A stretch of DNA of 64,000 nucleotides. Source: G020353115 sp964389685 (GTDB taxonomy: Bacteria > Bacteroidota > Bacteroidia > Bacteroidales > VadinHA17). Made by a program: the position numbers and the translations under genes. Positions 62,101 to 64,000 of this stretch are shown here, one piece after another (position 1 is the stretch's first letter; every line of letters starts with the position of its first letter). The stretch covers positions 1 to 64,000 of the forward strand of contig CAYMFM010000006.1 of NCBI GenBank assembly GCA_964389685.1, read 5' to 3'. Below the pieces are notes generated by a model, which saw only the letters and a program-made list of their open reading frames with translations, had not been told where the DNA came from and searched no databases.

Positions 62101-62157
62101 GAAAAAAAACACTCACCGGGTTACTTCGAGGGACTTATCCATTGTCACCCGGTGAGT
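62101..62157 (-). terminator. Terminator-type hairpin in the hypB upstream region (minus strand)
   Basis: ACTCACCGGGT (62111-62121) and ACCCGGTGAGT (62147-62157) form a perfect 11-bp stem with a 25-nt loop. On the minus strand the stem is followed by GTTTTTTTTC, so it reads as a Rho-independent terminator facing hypB, whose ATG is 36 bp further on. It could end transcripts from the two-component genes, or attenuate hypB. Confidence 0.6.
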
Positions 62158-62452
62158 AGTAGCCACCCTATGAGTTCATATTGGCTTATTTTATTAAGCT
62201 TGGTGCAGAGAATTAGAATTGATTTTCTTTAGCCCTGAAAGGGCATTAGCAGTAACACAGGGCAACGCCCTGTGAACCTGGCAACTTATAAATCTAAGCC
62301 CTGTAAGGGCGAAAGCCTAATCCCATATATATCGTTCATCATATTCTACATTATACTTTCTCAGGAAAGATCTGAATTCATCCTCAAAGCTTTTGTGTTT
62401 ATGATGTTCATCTTGACTTTGGTTTTACAAAGCCATACTGGAAGTTACAACA
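62158..62452. repeat. Cluster of three mini-hairpins with 3-nt loops
   Basis: GCCCT-GAA-AGGGC (62232-62244), CACAGGGC-AAC-GCCCTGTG (62256-62274) and GCCCT-GTA-AGGGC (62298-62310). The first and third share the stem and an AGCCCT start; the middle one has the complementary AGGGC/GCCCT order. They belong to the same style as those at 58311, 58371, 55573, 55154 and 41371. No gene is present in the interval. Confidence 0.65.
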
Positions 62453-63799
62453 TTACAGCAGCACCCCAATCGAACGGTCTTCTTTCGGGAGAGTAACGAA
62501 GAAAGTTGTTCCTTCCCCTTCCTTGCTTTTCAGGCTGATTTTTCCGTGGTGTCTTTCAATGATCTTTGCTACGATGGACATTCCCATACCGGTTCCTTCC
62601 TCTTCTGATTTTCTTGCATTGGTAGCCCGGTAGAATTCGTCAAATATCTGCTCCTGTTCCCCTTCGGGTATTCCTATTCCCGTGTCGGTAACCTCAATGT
62701 GGATCTCATTTCCTTTCCGGATTGCCTTCAGGGAGACTGAACCGTTTTTTGGTGTGTACTTTATGGCATTGCTGAGCAGGTTCGTGAACACTTCCTCCAT
62801 GGAGAACGCACTGCCAAAAAAGGGATCAATCTCGGGTGAAATGTCCGTTCTAAAATCAATCGATTTGTCTGTTGCATCACTCTTCAGTGTCGCAGCTACC
62901 TTCAGTAAGGTATCCTTCAGGGAGAATGATTCACCAGAGAATTTATCCTCCAGCCGGATCCGGGTCAGTTTCAGAAGATCCTTGATGAATTCCGTTAACC
63001 GGAAGGACCGGCTGTATGCCCGGTCAATAAATTCTTTCTGTTTGTCACTGGATTTAAACAGCTGGGCAGCTACACTCAGATTGGTCTGAATAGCAGCCAG
63101 GTGTGATTTGATGTCATGAGTGACACGAAGAACATATTCGTTTTTTATGGCATCTTTTTTATTCAGTTCAATGTTTGCCTGGCGGTAGGCTTCTTCCTGT
63201 TTTCTCAGGGCTGAGGAGATCGAAATGGTCAGGTAAACAATAAGGTAGGATGTCGTACCAAAAACAATGACCGACACCAGCACATAAAACTTGTTCTGGT
63301 AAAGGTCATGACCAATAAATCCTTCAAGAGGATAATGGGGAATAATTCCAATGCATTCAAAACAAGCTGTGATGGCCATAAGAAACAGGGCAAAGGTGGC
63401 CTGCAGATAACTGTCCAGCGGTGACACCAGTGTGCTGGCAATAACCATTTGAAAGAAGAAGTATAGATAAAAGGGATTCTCAATACCGCCGGCAAAGTGA
63501 ATAATAATAGCCAGGACCAGCAGATCGCCAGATGTTTGAAAATTGATGATTCGCTTCAGTGCTCTTGAATTATCTCCGGAGATCCCTTTTGCGCGATTCA
63601 ACAGGTAATAGGTGATCAGGTTGATCAAAATGAATGCCGAAGTAAAGATATAAATCCATCTGTAGGGCAATTCAAGTCCAATAAACCGCTGTGTAGCAAA
63701 GGTTGTCAAACCCACCCCGAAAACAAATAACCACCGAAGTATGGTTAACCAGTAGGCCCGGTTTTCAAGTCTGGTATTCTGGTATACCAGATTTTCCAT
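62453..63799 (-). CDS. Membrane sensor histidine kinase
   Basis: 448 residues. Six or so N-terminal membrane helices (about 20-200) form an input region without a periplasmic domain of note. A short coiled coil (RKQEEAYRQANIELNKKD) leads to HisKA with VTHDIKSHLAAIQ (phospho-acceptor His) and HATPase_c with NLLSNAIKYT, DTGIGIP, FDEFYRA and GTGMGMSI. The start was placed at ATG 63799, 7 bp after the upstream response-regulator stop; an upstream ATG at 63877 would overlap that gene. With the regulator gene it forms a two-component system. The signal is unknown, and a link to hypB below it is only positional. Confidence 0.92.
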   Translation of the reverse strand: MENLVYQNTRLENRAYWLTILRWLFVFGVGLTTFATQRFIGLELPYRWIYIFTSAFILINLITYYLLNRAKGISGDNSRALKRIINFQTSGDLLVLAIIIHFAGGIENPFYLYFFFQMVIASTLVSPLDSYLQATFALFLMAITACFECIGIIPHYPLEGFIGHDLYQNKFYVLVSVIVFGTTSYLIVYLTISISSALRKQEEAYRQANIELNKKDAIKNEYVLRVTHDIKSHLAAIQTNLSVAAQLFKSSDKQKEFIDRAYSRSFRLTEFIKDLLKLTRIRLEDKFSGESFSLKDTLLKVAATLKSDATDKSIDFRTDISPEIDPFFGSAFSMEEVFTNLLSNAIKYTPKNGSVSLKAIRKGNEIHIEVTDTGIGIPEGEQEQIFDEFYRATNARKSEEEGTGMGMSIVAKIIERHHGKISLKSKEGEGTTFFVTLPKEDRSIGVLL

Positions 63800-63806
63800 T
63801 TCAGGA

Positions 63807-64000
63807 TTATTTAGGCAGGAATTTCTGTATCTCTTCCAGAATGGTGTCCGGTTCAACGGGTTTTTCCAGATATGCATCGACCGGTAGCCAGTCTTTGCTT
63901 TGCATTGCAGCCTTGAAGTTAATACCGGTCATCCCATCAATGGAAGTCAGCATGATGATGGGCATATTTTTATAGGAGTCATCCTCTTTTATCTCACGAG
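63807..64000 (-). CDS. Response regulator receiver domain, C-terminal part (runs off the window)
   Basis: The minus-strand frame from the window edge to TAA at 63807-63809 encodes about 63 residues: SYKNMPIIMLTSIDGMTG, then DAYLEKPVEPDTILEEI. This is the end of a CheY-like receiver domain, with the switch Ser/Thr in MLTS and the conserved Lys in EKPV. It ends at ...KFLPK with no output domain after the receiver, so the protein is probably a single-domain regulator, unless an output domain precedes it outside the window. It lies just upstream of the histidine kinase gene. Confidence 0.88.
   Translation of the reverse strand, partial: REIKEDDSYKNMPIIMLTSIDGMTGINFKAAMQSKDWLPVDAYLEKPVEPDTILEEIQKFLPK

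Noticed and set aside
62066..62452. NiCo riboswitch upstream of hypB
   Set aside because: Only a single long stem with a T-run and independent mini-hairpins are seen; the four-way junction expected of that riboswitch was not found.

Overview
The window is a gene-dense stretch of chromosome from a member of the Bacteroidota, probably an anaerobe or facultative anaerobe. Several lines of evidence agree. Promoters have the Bacteroidetes TTTG / TAnnTTTG form. There is a lipidated TamA homologue (TamL), an S46 dipeptidyl peptidase, a DUF2520-HAD-UbiA-Maf gene string, and weak Shine-Dalgarno sequences with several TTG/GTG starts. Order and genus cannot be fixed from the sequence alone.

Left part (1-13.5 kb). 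The edge holds the 3' end of a tyrosine recombinase, cut off next to a REP-associated tyrosine transposase (RAYT) that carries a perfect 28-bp palindrome inside its own coding sequence. A sister palindrome lies at 10.7 kb. Housekeeping genes follow: an rRNA/tRNA methyltransferase, tamL, pyk, one NSS and two tandem AGCS sodium symporters, a helix-hairpin-helix membrane protein, rpsU, xerC and hpf.

Translation/transcription core (13.5-27.2 kb). A consensus promoter precedes tRNA-Thr, Tyr, Gly, Thr, then tuf, tRNA-Trp, secE, nusG, rplKAJL, rpoB, rpoC and a DUF3467 gene. A strong hairpin followed by a T-run separates rplL from rpoB, and a smaller hairpin sits in the rplK leader.

Metabolic middle (27.2-41 kb). 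This holds an atypical Nramp-family transporter, then etfB-etfA, a membrane-anchored DUF224/HdrD-like Fe-S protein and an acyl-CoA dehydrogenase, which together look like an acyl-CoA-to-quinone electron route. A lipoprotein and a DUF2520, KdsC-like HAD, UbiA, Maf, DPP11-like peptidase string follow.

Nickel/hydrogenase region (41.5-62.1 kb). A TrmO-FmdE fusion and a NicO-type Ni/Co transporter lead into a minus-strand operon: a 56-codon Rex-like fragment, hoxF, hoxU, hoxY, hoxH, a maturation protease and a DHODH-like flavoprotein. This encodes a group 3d-like NAD-coupled [NiFe] hydrogenase. Divergent to it are hypF, hypC, hypD and hypE, then three tandem paralogous lipoproteins, a cysteine-rich protein, hypA, an SDR/DUF2867 protein and hypB. 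All six general Hyp factors, a protease and a candidate nickel transporter are therefore present within 20 kb. The hypE gene contains a 100-N assembly gap whose flanks are the same 55 bp; merging them restores an intact HypE ending in its catalytic cysteine.

Right edge (62.4-64 kb). A membrane histidine kinase lies just downstream of the end of a response-regulator gene. Intergenic DNA from 53 to 62.4 kb is unusually rich in short hairpins, many with 3-nt loops, that the annotated genes do not explain.
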